A stretch of 64,000 nt of DNA from Caulobacter flavus (GTDB taxonomy: Bacteria; Pseudomonadota; Alphaproteobacteria; Caulobacterales; Caulobacteraceae). Shown piece by piece: positions 15,872 to 22,659 of this stretch. The notes under the pieces were generated by a model. The model worked only from the letters and a program-made list of their open reading frames with translations. It was not told the origin of the DNA and did no database searches. The first letter of the stretch is position 1; the number at the start of each line of letters is the position of its first letter. The position numbers were made by a program, and so were the translations under genes. Location of the stretch: positions 2,578,001-2,642,000 of the forward strand of contig NZ_CP026100.1 in the NCBI RefSeq assembly GCF_003722335.1, in the 5' to 3' direction.

Positions 15872-15997
15872 TCCCCTCCCCCTTGATGGGGGAGGGGCCA
15901 GGGGTGGGGGTGGTCGCGGCGGTTCGTATCGCGCCAGGTTCTGACGCGCTGTCACCCCCATCCCCGACCCTTCCCCCATCAAGGGGGAAGGGGGAGG
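15872..15997. repeat. Family A palindromic repeat between potG and puuD
   Basis: The left half is CCCCTCCCCCTTGATGGGGGAGGGG plus GGGGTGGGGGTGG. The right half is CACCCCCATCCCCGACCCTTCCCCCATCAAGGGGGAAGGGGGAGG. The terminal GGGGAGG (15991-15997) lies seven bases before ATG 16005 of puuD. Confidence 0.85.
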
Positions 15998-16004
15998 CGC
16001 GGAG

Positions 16005-16808
16005 ATGAACCGTCCCGTCGCCGGCGTCATCTGCTGCACCCGCACCGTCGGGATCGAGCCGGCCCAGGCGGTGATGAACCGCTACGTGGCCGGCGCGATG
16101 GCCTATGCCGACGCCGCGGCGCTGCTGGTTCCGTCGATGCCGGGGCTGATGAGGGCCTCGGAGGTCGCCGCGCGGCTGGACGGCCTGATGCTGACCGGCA
16201 GTCCGTCGAACCTGGATCCGGCCTTCTACGACGAGGACGCGCCCGACGCGCCGGGGCCGTTCGACCGCGACCGCGACGTCATGACCCGCGACCTGATCAA
16301 GGCGATGCTGGATCTGGGCCGGCCGGTGTTCGGCGTATGCCGGGGCTTCCAGGAGATCAACGTCGCCTTCGGCGGATCCCTTCGGCGCGACATGGCGACC
16401 AGCGCGCAGCTGATCGCCCACCACGCGCCCGACGAGGTCGACTTCGACGGCATGTTCGACCATCTCCACCCGGTCGACCTGACCCCCGGCGGGGTGCTGG
16501 CCACGGCCTTCGGGGCCGAGCGGGCGGTGGTCAATTCGGTGCATTACCAGGGCGTCGACCGGCTGGGCGAAGGCCTGACGGTCGAGGCCCGCGCGCAGGA
16601 CAGCGTCGTCGAGGCGGTGTCGGCCAGCGTCAACGGCGCGCCGGTGCTGGCCGTGCAGTGGCATCCGGAATGGAAGCCGCAGGAGAACGCCCAGAGCCGG
16701 ACGTTCTTCCAGCTGTTCGGCCAGGCGCTGCGCGGAGAGTTTCCCCACCCCCTCGATGGGGGAGGGGCAGGGGTGGGGGTGGCTGCGGCGGTTCGGCCCG
16801 CGCCATGA
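16005..16808 (+). CDS. puuD: Gamma-glutamyl-gamma-aminobutyrate hydrolase, class-I glutamine amidotransferase fold
   Basis: The product has 267 residues from ATG 16005. It is a peptidase C26 / PuuD-type hydrolase. The nucleophile is Cys112 in GVCRGFQEINVAFGG; the rest of the triad is His220 and Glu222 in VQWHPEW. It releases GABA and glutamate from gamma-glutamyl-GABA, the last Puu step. Residues from about 246 to the end (PHPLDGGGAGVGVAAAVRPAP) are translated from a family A repeat that begins at 16741, so the native C-terminus has been extended by about 20 residues. The core enzyme looks complete. Confidence 0.87.
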   Translation: MNRPVAGVICCTRTVGIEPAQAVMNRYVAGAMAYADAAALLVPSMPGLMRASEVAARLDGLMLTGSPSNLDPAFYDEDAPDAPGPFDRDRDVMTRDLIKAMLDLGRPVFGVCRGFQEINVAFGGSLRRDMATSAQLIAHHAPDEVDFDGMFDHLHPVDLTPGGVLATAFGAERAVVNSVHYQGVDRLGEGLTVEARAQDSVVEAVSASVNGAPVLAVQWHPEWKPQENAQSRTFFQLFGQALRGEFPHPLDGGGAGVGVAAAVRPAP

Positions 16809-16864
16809 CCTGACAGGCTGTCACCCCCATCCCCGACCCTTCCCCCATCAAAGGGGGAAGGGGG
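16741..16864. repeat. Family A palindromic repeat overlapping the 3' end of puuD
   Basis: The left half (CCACCCCCTCGATGGGGGAGGGG, then GGGGTGGGGGTGG) lies inside the puuD reading frame. The right half (CACCCCCATCCCCGACCCTTCCCCCATCAAAGGGGGAAGGGGG) lies after its stop at 16808. Unlike most other copies, it does not supply the SD of the next gene, which has its own CAGGAG at 16883-16888. Confidence 0.85.
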
Positions 16865-16896
16865 CAAAAACAAAATATCGTCCAGGAGTTCGTTCC

Positions 16897-18303
16897 ATGA
16901 CCGCCCCCCTCCGCAACCACGACATCGCCGAGCTCAAGCGCCTGGACCTGGCGCATCACCTGCCGGCCCAGGCCGACCACAAGGTGATCGCCGAGCAGGG
17001 CGGCAGCCGGATCATCACTCGCGCCGAGGGGGTCTACATCCACGACGGCGAGGGCCATAGGATCCTCGACGGCATGGCCGGGCTGTGGTGCGTCAATGTT
17101 GGCTACGGTCGCACGGAACTGGCGCAGGCGGCCTACGACCAGATGCTGGAGCTGCCGTACTACAACACCTTCTTCAAGACGGCCTCGCCGCCGCCGATCG
17201 AACTGGCGGCCAAGATCGCGCAGAAGATGGGCGGGCATCTCTCCCACGTCTTCTACAACTCGTCGGGGTCGGAGGCGAACGACACGGTCTTCCGCCTGGT
17301 GCGCCATTACTGGAAGCTCAAGGGCCAGCCCAGCCGCACCGTCTTCATCAGCCGCTGGAACGCCTATCACGGCTCGACGGTGGCCGGCGTGAGCCTGGGC
17401 GGCATGAAGCACATGCACCGCCAAGGCGACCTGCCGATCGCCGGTGTCGAGCACGTGATGCAGCCCTATCCGTTCGGCGACGGCTTCGGCGAGGACCCGG
17501 CCGCCTTCCGCGACCGCGCGGTGCAGGCGATCGAGAACAAGATCCTCGAGGTCGGGCCCGAGAACGTCGCGGCCTTCATCGGCGAGCCGGTGCAGGGCGC
17601 GGGCGGGGTGATCATCCCGCCGGACGGCTACTGGCCGGCGGTCGAGGCCCTGTGCCGCAAGTACGGCATCCTCCTGGTCTGCGACGAGGTGATCTGCGGC
17701 TTCGGCCGGCTGGGCCAGTGGTTCGGCCACCAGCACTACGGGATCAAGCCCGACCTGATCGCCATGGCCAAGGGTCTGTCGTCCGGCTACCTGCCCATCT
17801 CGGCCGTGGGCGTGGCCGACCACATCGTCGCCGAGCTGCGCGAGAAGGGCGGCGACTTCATCCACGGCTTTACGTACTCGGGCCACCCGACCGCGGCGGC
17901 CGTGGCGCTCAAGAACATCGAGATCATGGAGCGCGAGGGCCTGGTCGAGCGCACCCGCGACGAGACCGGTCCCTATCTGGCCCAGGCCCTGGCCGGCCTG
18001 AACGACCACCCGCTGGTGGGCGAGGTGCGATCGCTGGGCTTGATCGGCGCGGTCGAGATCGTGCGCGAGAAGGGCACGAACCACCGCTTCCTCGACAAGG
18101 AGGGCGAGGCCGGCCCGATCGTGCGCGACCTGTGCATCAAGAACGGCCTGATGGTCCGCGCCATCCGCGACAGCATCGTCTGCTGCCCGCCGCTGATCGT
18201 CACCAAGGCGGAGATCGACGAACTGGTCGGCATCATCAGGAAGTCGCTCGACGAGGCCGAGCCGGTGCTGCGGGCGCTGAAGCCTAAGGAGGGCGATGCG
18301 TGA
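16897..18303 (+). CDS. spuC: Putrescine:pyruvate-type class-III aminotransferase
   Basis: The product has 468 residues from ATG 16897 with CAGGAG eight bases upstream. It resembles SpuC and related aspartate-aminotransferase-family enzymes: HHLPAQADHKVIAEQG, DGMAGLWCVNVGYGR, FYNSSGSEANDT, RWNAYHGSTVAGVSLGG, LLVCDEVICGFGRLG, and the PLP lysine at 292 in IAMAKGLSSGYLP. It transfers an amino group from putrescine or a similar diamine to pyruvate. This gives a gamma-glutamyl-independent route alongside PuuA/PuuB. Its stop overlaps nothing functional downstream; the next gene on the same strand starts 292 bp later. Confidence 0.83.
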   Translation: MTAPLRNHDIAELKRLDLAHHLPAQADHKVIAEQGGSRIITRAEGVYIHDGEGHRILDGMAGLWCVNVGYGRTELAQAAYDQMLELPYYNTFFKTASPPPIELAAKIAQKMGGHLSHVFYNSSGSEANDTVFRLVRHYWKLKGQPSRTVFISRWNAYHGSTVAGVSLGGMKHMHRQGDLPIAGVEHVMQPYPFGDGFGEDPAAFRDRAVQAIENKILEVGPENVAAFIGEPVQGAGGVIIPPDGYWPAVEALCRKYGILLVCDEVICGFGRLGQWFGHQHYGIKPDLIAMAKGLSSGYLPISAVGVADHIVAELREKGGDFIHGFTYSGHPTAAAVALKNIEIMEREGLVERTRDETGPYLAQALAGLNDHPLVGEVRSLGLIGAVEIVREKGTNHRFLDKEGEAGPIVRDLCIKNGLMVRAIRDSIVCCPPLIVTKAEIDELVGIIRKSLDEAEPVLRALKPKEGDA

Positions 18304-18340
18304 TCGCCGCCTCAATCCGGCCGGCGCGCGCCGTGCCGGA

Positions 18341-18499
18341 CTATTCTCGCCAGGAGTACGGCGTCGGGGTCTGTTCGGGCGTCCCTACCGTTTTGAGCCA
18401 CTCGCGCACGCGTTCATGCGGAACACAGCGGCCGGCGGCGACGTCCGCGTCGGCGGCGGCCTCGCGCTCTGCATCTGTATCCGGATCAGGTTCGACCAT
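18341..18499 (-). CDS. Orphan antitoxin-like small protein (RelE/ParE-partner type)
   Basis: A 52-residue frame runs from ATG 18499 to TAG 18341 on the minus strand, with AGGGTGA eight bases upstream of the ATG. The product is rich in acidic residues at the N-terminus and then reads DVAAGRCVPHERVREWLKT followed by VGTPEQTPTPYSWRE. AAGRxVPHExVxxWLxTWGTPxE is the conserved pattern of small antitoxins encoded before RelE/ParE toxins in alphaproteobacteria (from memory). Those antitoxins normally overlap a downstream toxin gene, but here only 37 bp separate the stop from the spuC stop and no toxin is visible. It is therefore either a remnant or a stand-alone repressor. Opposite-strand frames over the same stretch look like shadows. 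Confidence 0.6.
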   Translation of the reverse strand: MVEPDPDTDAEREAAADADVAAGRCVPHERVREWLKTVGTPEQTPTPYSWRE

Positions 18500-18595
18500 G
18501 CTTCACCCTAACGTGGACACCGCCTGAGCGGAACGCCGCCGCCAAGCGTTACAATTCCAATAGCCCAAACTTCAGCAAGCGCGAGGAGCGCCCCT

Positions 18596-19996
18596 ATGAA
18601 GCCCAAGCACAAGAAGAACCACGACGGTCCGAAGGTCACCCGGGGGGTCAAGACGCTGGACGAGGCCCAGGCCTGGTTCCGCAGCCAGAACATCGAGGAG
18701 ATCGAGTGCGTCGTGCCCGACCTGGCCGGCGTGGCGCGCGGCAAGATCATGCCGGTGCGCAAGTTCCTGGGGACGCCCTCGATGAACCTGCCGCTGGCGG
18801 TGTTCTACCAGACCATCACCGGCGACTTCCCGGAGTTCGAGGGCGCGGTGAACGCCGTGCAGTCGGACACCGACATCTTCCTGACCCCCGACTTCGCCAC
18901 CCTGGCGGCGGTTCCCTGGGCCCAGGACCCGACGGCCCAGGTGATCCACGACGCCTTCCATCCCGACGGCCGGCCGGTCGAGGAAAGCCCCCGCCAGGTG
19001 CTGCGCCGGGTGCTGTCGCTGTACCGCGAGAAGGGCTGGAGCCCGATCGTGGCGCCGGAGATCGAGTTCTACCTCGTCGAGAAGAACGTCGACCCGGACT
19101 ATCCGCTCAAACCTCCGATCGGCCGCTCGGGCCGGCCCGAGACCGGCCGCCAGGGCTATTCGATCAGCGCGGTCAACGAGTTCGACGCCCTGTTCGAGGA
19201 CATGTACGAATACTCCGAGCGCCAGGGCCTGGAGATCGACACCCTGATCCACGAGAGCGGGGTGGCGCAGATGGAGATCAACCTGCGTCACGGCACGCCG
19301 CTGGAGCTGGCCGACCAGGTGTTCATGATGAAGCGCACCATCCGCGAGGCGGCGATGGAGCATGACATCTACGCCACCTTCATGGCCAAGCCGATGGCCA
19401 GCGAGCCGGGCAGCGCCATGCACGTGCACCAGTCGATCCTGACCGAGGACGGCGACAACCTGTTCTCGGACCCGAAGACGGGCGAGGCGACGCCGGCCTT
19501 CTACGCCTTCATCGCCGGCCAGCAGCGCTACCTGCCGGCGATCATGGCCATACTGGCGCCCTACGTGAACAGCTACCGCCGCATCGCCCGCGACAGCGGC
19601 GCGCCGGTCAACACCCAGTGGGGCTACGACAACCGCACCTGCGGCCTGCGGGTGCCGCCGTCGGATCCGGCCAACCGCCGGGTCGAGAACCGCATCCCCT
19701 CGTCGGACGCCAATCCGTACCTGGCCATCGCCGCGGTGCTGGCCTGCGGCTATCTGGGCATGACCCAGAACCTGGCGCCGACCGCGCCGGTGGAGATCGA
19801 CGCCAGCGCCCGTGGCATAGAGCTGCCGCGCAGCCTGCTGGAGTCGGTGACCCTGTTCGAGGAGGCCAAGCCGCTGGTCGACATCCTGGGCGCCACCTTC
19901 TGCAACGCCTACGCCCGGGTGAAGCAGGCCGAGTACGAGACCTTCATGCGCACCATCAGTCCGTGGGAGCGGGAGTTCCTGCTGCTGAATGTGTAG
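18596..19996 (+). CDS. puuA: Gamma-glutamylputrescine synthetase (glutamine-synthetase family, paralogue 2)
   Basis: The product has 466 residues from ATG 18596 with GCGAGGAGCG upstream. GS-type motifs are CVVPDLAGVARGKIMP, VAPEIEFYLVE, HESGVAQMEINL, GSAMHVHQSIL, NSYRRIARDSGAPVNTQWGYDNRTCGLRVP and the C-terminal SSDANPYLAIAAVLACG. This pattern matches the PuuA branch closely. It ligates glutamate to putrescine with ATP, the first Puu step. It differs clearly in sequence from the paralogue at 9929. It is followed by a family A repeat and then puuB, which makes PuuA-PuuB an obvious functional pair. Confidence 0.85.
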   Translation: MKPKHKKNHDGPKVTRGVKTLDEAQAWFRSQNIEEIECVVPDLAGVARGKIMPVRKFLGTPSMNLPLAVFYQTITGDFPEFEGAVNAVQSDTDIFLTPDFATLAAVPWAQDPTAQVIHDAFHPDGRPVEESPRQVLRRVLSLYREKGWSPIVAPEIEFYLVEKNVDPDYPLKPPIGRSGRPETGRQGYSISAVNEFDALFEDMYEYSERQGLEIDTLIHESGVAQMEINLRHGTPLELADQVFMMKRTIREAAMEHDIYATFMAKPMASEPGSAMHVHQSILTEDGDNLFSDPKTGEATPAFYAFIAGQQRYLPAIMAILAPYVNSYRRIARDSGAPVNTQWGYDNRTCGLRVPPSDPANRRVENRIPSSDANPYLAIAAVLACGYLGMTQNLAPTAPVEIDASARGIELPRSLLESVTLFEEAKPLVDILGATFCNAYARVKQAEYETFMRTISPWEREFLLLNV

Positions 19997-20004
19997 CGTC
20001 ATGC

Positions 20005-20134
20005 ACCCCTTCCCCCTTGATGGGGGAAGGTGGCCGCGAAGCGGTCGGATGGGGGTGAACGCGAAGCGTTCCTGGTGCGGCCGGCGTCGCTTCACCCCCA
20101 TCCCCGACCCTTCCCCCATCAAGGGGGAAGGGAG
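20005..20134. repeat. Family A palindromic repeat between puuA and puuB
   Basis: The left half is CCCCTTCCCCCTTGATGGGGGAAGG plus a TGGCCGCGAAGCGGTCGGATGGGGGTGA variant centre. The right half is CACCCCCATCCCCGACCCTTCCCCCATCAAGGGGGAAGGGAG. It ends directly against ATG 20135, so AAGGGGGAAGGGAG is the puuB ribosome-binding site. Confidence 0.85.
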
Positions 20135-21421
20135 ATGTTGAACTCCGGCCACCCCTCCACCTCCTGGTATGCCGCCACGGCGCACGACCTGCCGCCGCTG
20201 CCCGCCCTCGACGGCGAGGTCACCGCCGACGTCTGCGTGGTCGGCGCGGGCTACACGGGCCTGGGCGCGGCGCTGGAACTGGCCTCGCGCGGGGCGCCGG
20301 TCGTGGTGCTTGAGGCCGCCCAGGTCGGTTCCGGCGCTTCGGGGCGCAACGGCGGCCAGGTTCACATGGGCCAGCGCAACGACCAGGCCTGGCTGGAGAA
20401 GTCGGTCGGGCGCGACGACGCCATGGCGCTGTGGAAGATGTCGCTGGACGCCCGCTCGCATCTGGCCGCGACGATCGCCGAGCACGCCATCGCCTGCGAC
20501 TTCGTTCCCGGCATGATCCATGCCCGCCACAGGCCGGACGGCGAGGGCGAGGACCTCGACCACATCGAGTTCATGGCCGCCCGCTACGGCTATCACGAAC
20601 TGGAGCCGATCGACGAGGAAGCCCTGGCCGACGACCTGGGCACGGGCGTCTACCATGGCGGCGTGCGCGACAACGGCGGCGGCCACCTGCATCCGCTGAA
20701 CCTGACGCTGGGCCTAGCCCGCGCGGCCATGGCCAGGGGCGCGATCATCCACGAGCGCAGCCGGGCCAGAAGCTGGCGGCGCGAGGGCGGACGGATCGTG
20801 GTCGAGACGGCGGCCGGCCGGGTGCTGTGCGACCAGCTGATCCTGACCGGCGACGGCTATCTGGACGAGCTGGCCGGGGGGCAGGCCCGCGCCCGGGTCA
20901 TGCCGATCAACAACTTCATCCTGGCCACGGAACCATTGGGAGACCGCGCCGAGACGATCATCCGCTCCAACGCCGCCGTGGCCGACAGCCGCTTCGTGGT
21001 GAACTACTTCCGCAAGACGCCGGACGGCCGGCTGCTGTTCGGCGGCGGCGAGAACTACCGGCCGGGGTTTCCGCCCGACCTGCCGAACTTCGTGCGCCGC
21101 CACATGCTGAAGATCTATCCGGACCTGGCCGAGGTGAAGGTGACCCACGCCTGGGGCGGGACCCTTGGGATCACCGTGCACCGCTCGCCCTATGTGCGCG
21201 AACTGGCGCCGGGGGTGCGGGTGGCGGCCGGCTATTCGGGGCAGGGGGTGATGCTGGCGCCGTGGTTCGGCAAGCTGCTGGCCGATGCGGCCCTGGGCGA
21301 GACGGCTGGAGTGGATCTGCTGTCGCGCCTGCCGACCCCGCCGTTTCCGGGCGGCCGGCTGCTGCGCTGGCCGCTGACGGTGGCGGGGCTGTCCTGGTAC
21401 GCGCTGCGCGACCGGCTATAG
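20135..21421 (+). CDS. puuB: Gamma-glutamylputrescine oxidase, FAD-dependent
   Basis: The product has 428 residues from ATG 20135, the usual PuuB length. A longer frame upstream is just translated repeat. The DAO-type Rossmann motif is VCVVGAGYTGLGAALELASRG, with VVVLEAAQVGSGASGRNGGQVHMGQR following (FAD binding). The C-terminal block YSGQGVMLAPWFGKLLADA closes the FAD site. It oxidises gamma-glutamylputrescine to gamma-glutamyl-gamma-aminobutyraldehyde, releasing ammonia and H2O2; the aldehyde is the substrate of the PuuC-like enzyme at 5453. Its stop overlaps by a few bases the convergent end of the SdpI-like gene. Confidence 0.88.
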   Translation: MLNSGHPSTSWYAATAHDLPPLPALDGEVTADVCVVGAGYTGLGAALELASRGAPVVVLEAAQVGSGASGRNGGQVHMGQRNDQAWLEKSVGRDDAMALWKMSLDARSHLAATIAEHAIACDFVPGMIHARHRPDGEGEDLDHIEFMAARYGYHELEPIDEEALADDLGTGVYHGGVRDNGGGHLHPLNLTLGLARAAMARGAIIHERSRARSWRREGGRIVVETAAGRVLCDQLILTGDGYLDELAGGQARARVMPINNFILATEPLGDRAETIIRSNAAVADSRFVVNYFRKTPDGRLLFGGGENYRPGFPPDLPNFVRRHMLKIYPDLAEVKVTHAWGGTLGITVHRSPYVRELAPGVRVAAGYSGQGVMLAPWFGKLLADAALGETAGVDLLSRLPTPPFPGGRLLRWPLTVAGLSWYALRDRL

Positions 21422-21790
21422 GGCCTTGGACCGGCTTCGCAGCACCAGGCAGTAGCCGATGGTGACGGCCAGTCCGGCCAGGATCGCGGCGCAGCCGCCC
21501 ACGACCGCCACGTCGAAGGGCCCGAAGGCCCAGAGCCCGGCATAGACCAGGCCACTCAACGCCAGGGACCAGCCGCCGACGCGATTGACCCGTCGGGCCA
21601 GGGGGCTGGGGACGAACCGCTTGGGCATGCGGTTGCCGAACCAGGCCACCATCAGGCCGATGGCGCCCATGACCAGCCGGTTGACCGTGTCGGTGTCGAT
21701 CAGGCCTTGCTGACGCGCGAGGCTGGCTGCCAGGGCCAGCACGACGATGCCGACGCCCCAGCCGAGGTCGACGACCACTTCCTTGTTCAT
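21416..21790 (-). CDS. Small membrane protein resembling the C-terminal half of SdpI
   Basis: The product has 124 residues with about four hydrophobic segments (VVLALAASLARQQG, LVMGAIGLMVAWFG, LALSGLVYAGLWAFG, AILAGLAVTIGYCLVL). The block FGNRMPKRF followed by RRVNRVGGW is reminiscent of the GNxMPKxxxNxxxGIRTPWT...THRxGG region of SdpI-type immunity proteins. Its ATG overlaps the stop of the upstream ArsR gene (21787-21790), so the two are coupled, as in sdpRI. Resemblance is by eye and partial; a role in immunity or envelope stress is inference. Confidence 0.55.
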   Translation of the reverse strand: MNKEVVVDLGWGVGIVVLALAASLARQQGLIDTDTVNRLVMGAIGLMVAWFGNRMPKRFVPSPLARRVNRVGGWSLALSGLVYAGLWAFGPFDVAVVGGCAAILAGLAVTIGYCLVLRSRSKAL

Positions 21791-22098
21791 CTCGCGATCT
21801 CCTCTTTGGACCTGGATGCTTCGGGCCTGGGCGCTTCCTCCCCGACGCCGAACGAGTGGACAAAGCCCAGCAGCGCCTCTTCCAGCACCGAGAGCTTCAG
21901 GTGGTAGATGACCGACTTGCCCGCCTTCTCGGCGTGGACGAGGTCGGCCTCCCTCAGCACCGCGAAATGCGCCGACATCGTCGGCTTGGAGACGTCGAAC
22001 TGGTCGCTGAGTTCGCCGGCGCTGAGCGGCCCCTTGCGCAGGAGCTGCAGCACCCGCCGGCGGGTGGGATCGGAGAGGGCCTTGAAGACGTGGCTCAT
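21787..22098 (-). CDS. ArsR/SdpR-family winged-helix repressor
   Basis: The product has 103 residues from ATG 22098. It is a compact ArsR-type wHTH: MSHVFKALSDPTRRRVLQLLRKGPLSAGELSDQF, recognition helix VSKPTMSAHFAVLREADLV, then the wing EKAGKSVIYHLKLSVLEEAL. No metal-binding ELCVCDL motif is present, which fits the SdpR/metal-independent subgroup. A perfect 16-bp palindrome lies seven bases upstream of the start and is a likely autoregulatory site. It is coupled to the small membrane protein. Divergent from the 109-residue protein at 22177. Confidence 0.8.
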   Translation of the reverse strand: MSHVFKALSDPTRRRVLQLLRKGPLSAGELSDQFDVSKPTMSAHFAVLREADLVHAEKAGKSVIYHLKLSVLEEALLGFVHSFGVGEEAPRPEASRSKEEIAR

Positions 22099-22104
22099 GG
22101 TGAG

Positions 22105-22120
22105 ACGATTAGCTAATCGT
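22105..22120. promoter_or_regulatory. Perfect palindrome ACGATTAGCTAATCGT, candidate ArsR operator
   Basis: This 16-bp perfect dyad sits just upstream of the ArsR-like start codon (22098) within an AT-rich stretch that probably includes the promoter. ArsR/SdpR repressors bind such inverted repeats over their own promoters. It could also affect the divergent gene at 22177, 57 bp away. Confidence 0.6.
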
Positions 22121-22176
22121 CGAAATGAGTCAAGCGACTGTTGGCTTCGACCCGTCCGGCGGGCTAACACCTCCCC

Positions 22177-22506
22177 ATGGCGCGAACCAAGCTGAACCCC
22201 GAATTTGAAGTCGAGATCGACGGCGAGACCTATGTCTGGCGGCTGCAACGCACGCCCCACTGGTCCAAGGACCCGGTCGAACGGCACGGCATGGCGATCT
22301 GCGTGCATCACGTCGAAGGCAAGCGCGAGGTGGTGATCGAGTTTCCGCCGGGCGAGCAGCCCCGCTACGGCGCGCCGCAGCTGAAGGCCGAACAGGTGCC
22401 CAAGAAGCTGGTGGCCGCCGCCATCGCCTCGGCCCTCCAGGCCGGCTGGGAGCCTTGGTCGCGCGGCAAGCCGGTGATCATCGCCGTCGACGCGAACGGC
22501 GGCTGA
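22177..22506 (+). CDS. Conserved hypothetical protein (109 aa)
   Basis: The product has 109 residues from ATG 22177. It reads as a real gene: strong G/C bias at third positions and a regular mix of beta strand and helix (FEVEIDGETYVWRLQR, AICVHHVEGKREVVIEFPPG, PKKLVAAAIASALQAGWEP). No signal peptide or membrane segment is present. I do not recognise a named family, though proteins of this look occur widely in Caulobacterales. It stands alone, divergent from the ArsR gene, and is closed by a hairpin at 22514-22534. Confidence 0.65.
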   Translation: MARTKLNPEFEVEIDGETYVWRLQRTPHWSKDPVERHGMAICVHHVEGKREVVIEFPPGEQPRYGAPQLKAEQVPKKLVAAAIASALQAGWEPWSRGKPVIIAVDANGG

Positions 22507-22513
22507 GGTTTGA

Positions 22514-22534
22514 GCCCCTCTCTTCGAGAGGGGC
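22514..22534 (+). terminator. Hairpin after the 109-aa gene
   Basis: GCCCCTCT pairs with AGAGGGGC around CTTCG, eight bases after the stop codon. There is no T-run, so it is either a Rho-assisted terminator or part of the local GC repeat family. Confidence 0.45.
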
Positions 22535-22659
22535 CAAGAGAGCGACGCCGACCACTTCTTTGGCAGACGACGGGCCTCTTCGCAGGACGCGCTCTGACGG
22601 ATTGACACTCGCCCACCGGCGTTCTCCGATGCTCGTCGTAACGAGCGTCGCGGGGTGAG

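Noticed and set aside
18296..18527. Plus-strand small frames overlapping the end of spuC
   Set aside because: They read as Ser/Arg/Ala-rich noise and are shadows of the minus-strand antitoxin-like gene, which has better composition and a ribosome-binding site.
18530..18550. GGAAC...CGTT as an EcfG/SigT stress promoter before puuA
   Set aside because: The spacing is 12 bases instead of the usual 16-17.
9785..20134. Regularly recurring repeats considered as a CRISPR array
   Set aside because: Spacing equals gene lengths (about 0.9-3 kb), units are palindromic and intergenic, and there are no cas genes.
22602..22607. TTGACA as a sigma-70 -35 element before the TPR-sulfotransferase
   Set aside because: No acceptable -10 element at 16-18 bp spacing was found.
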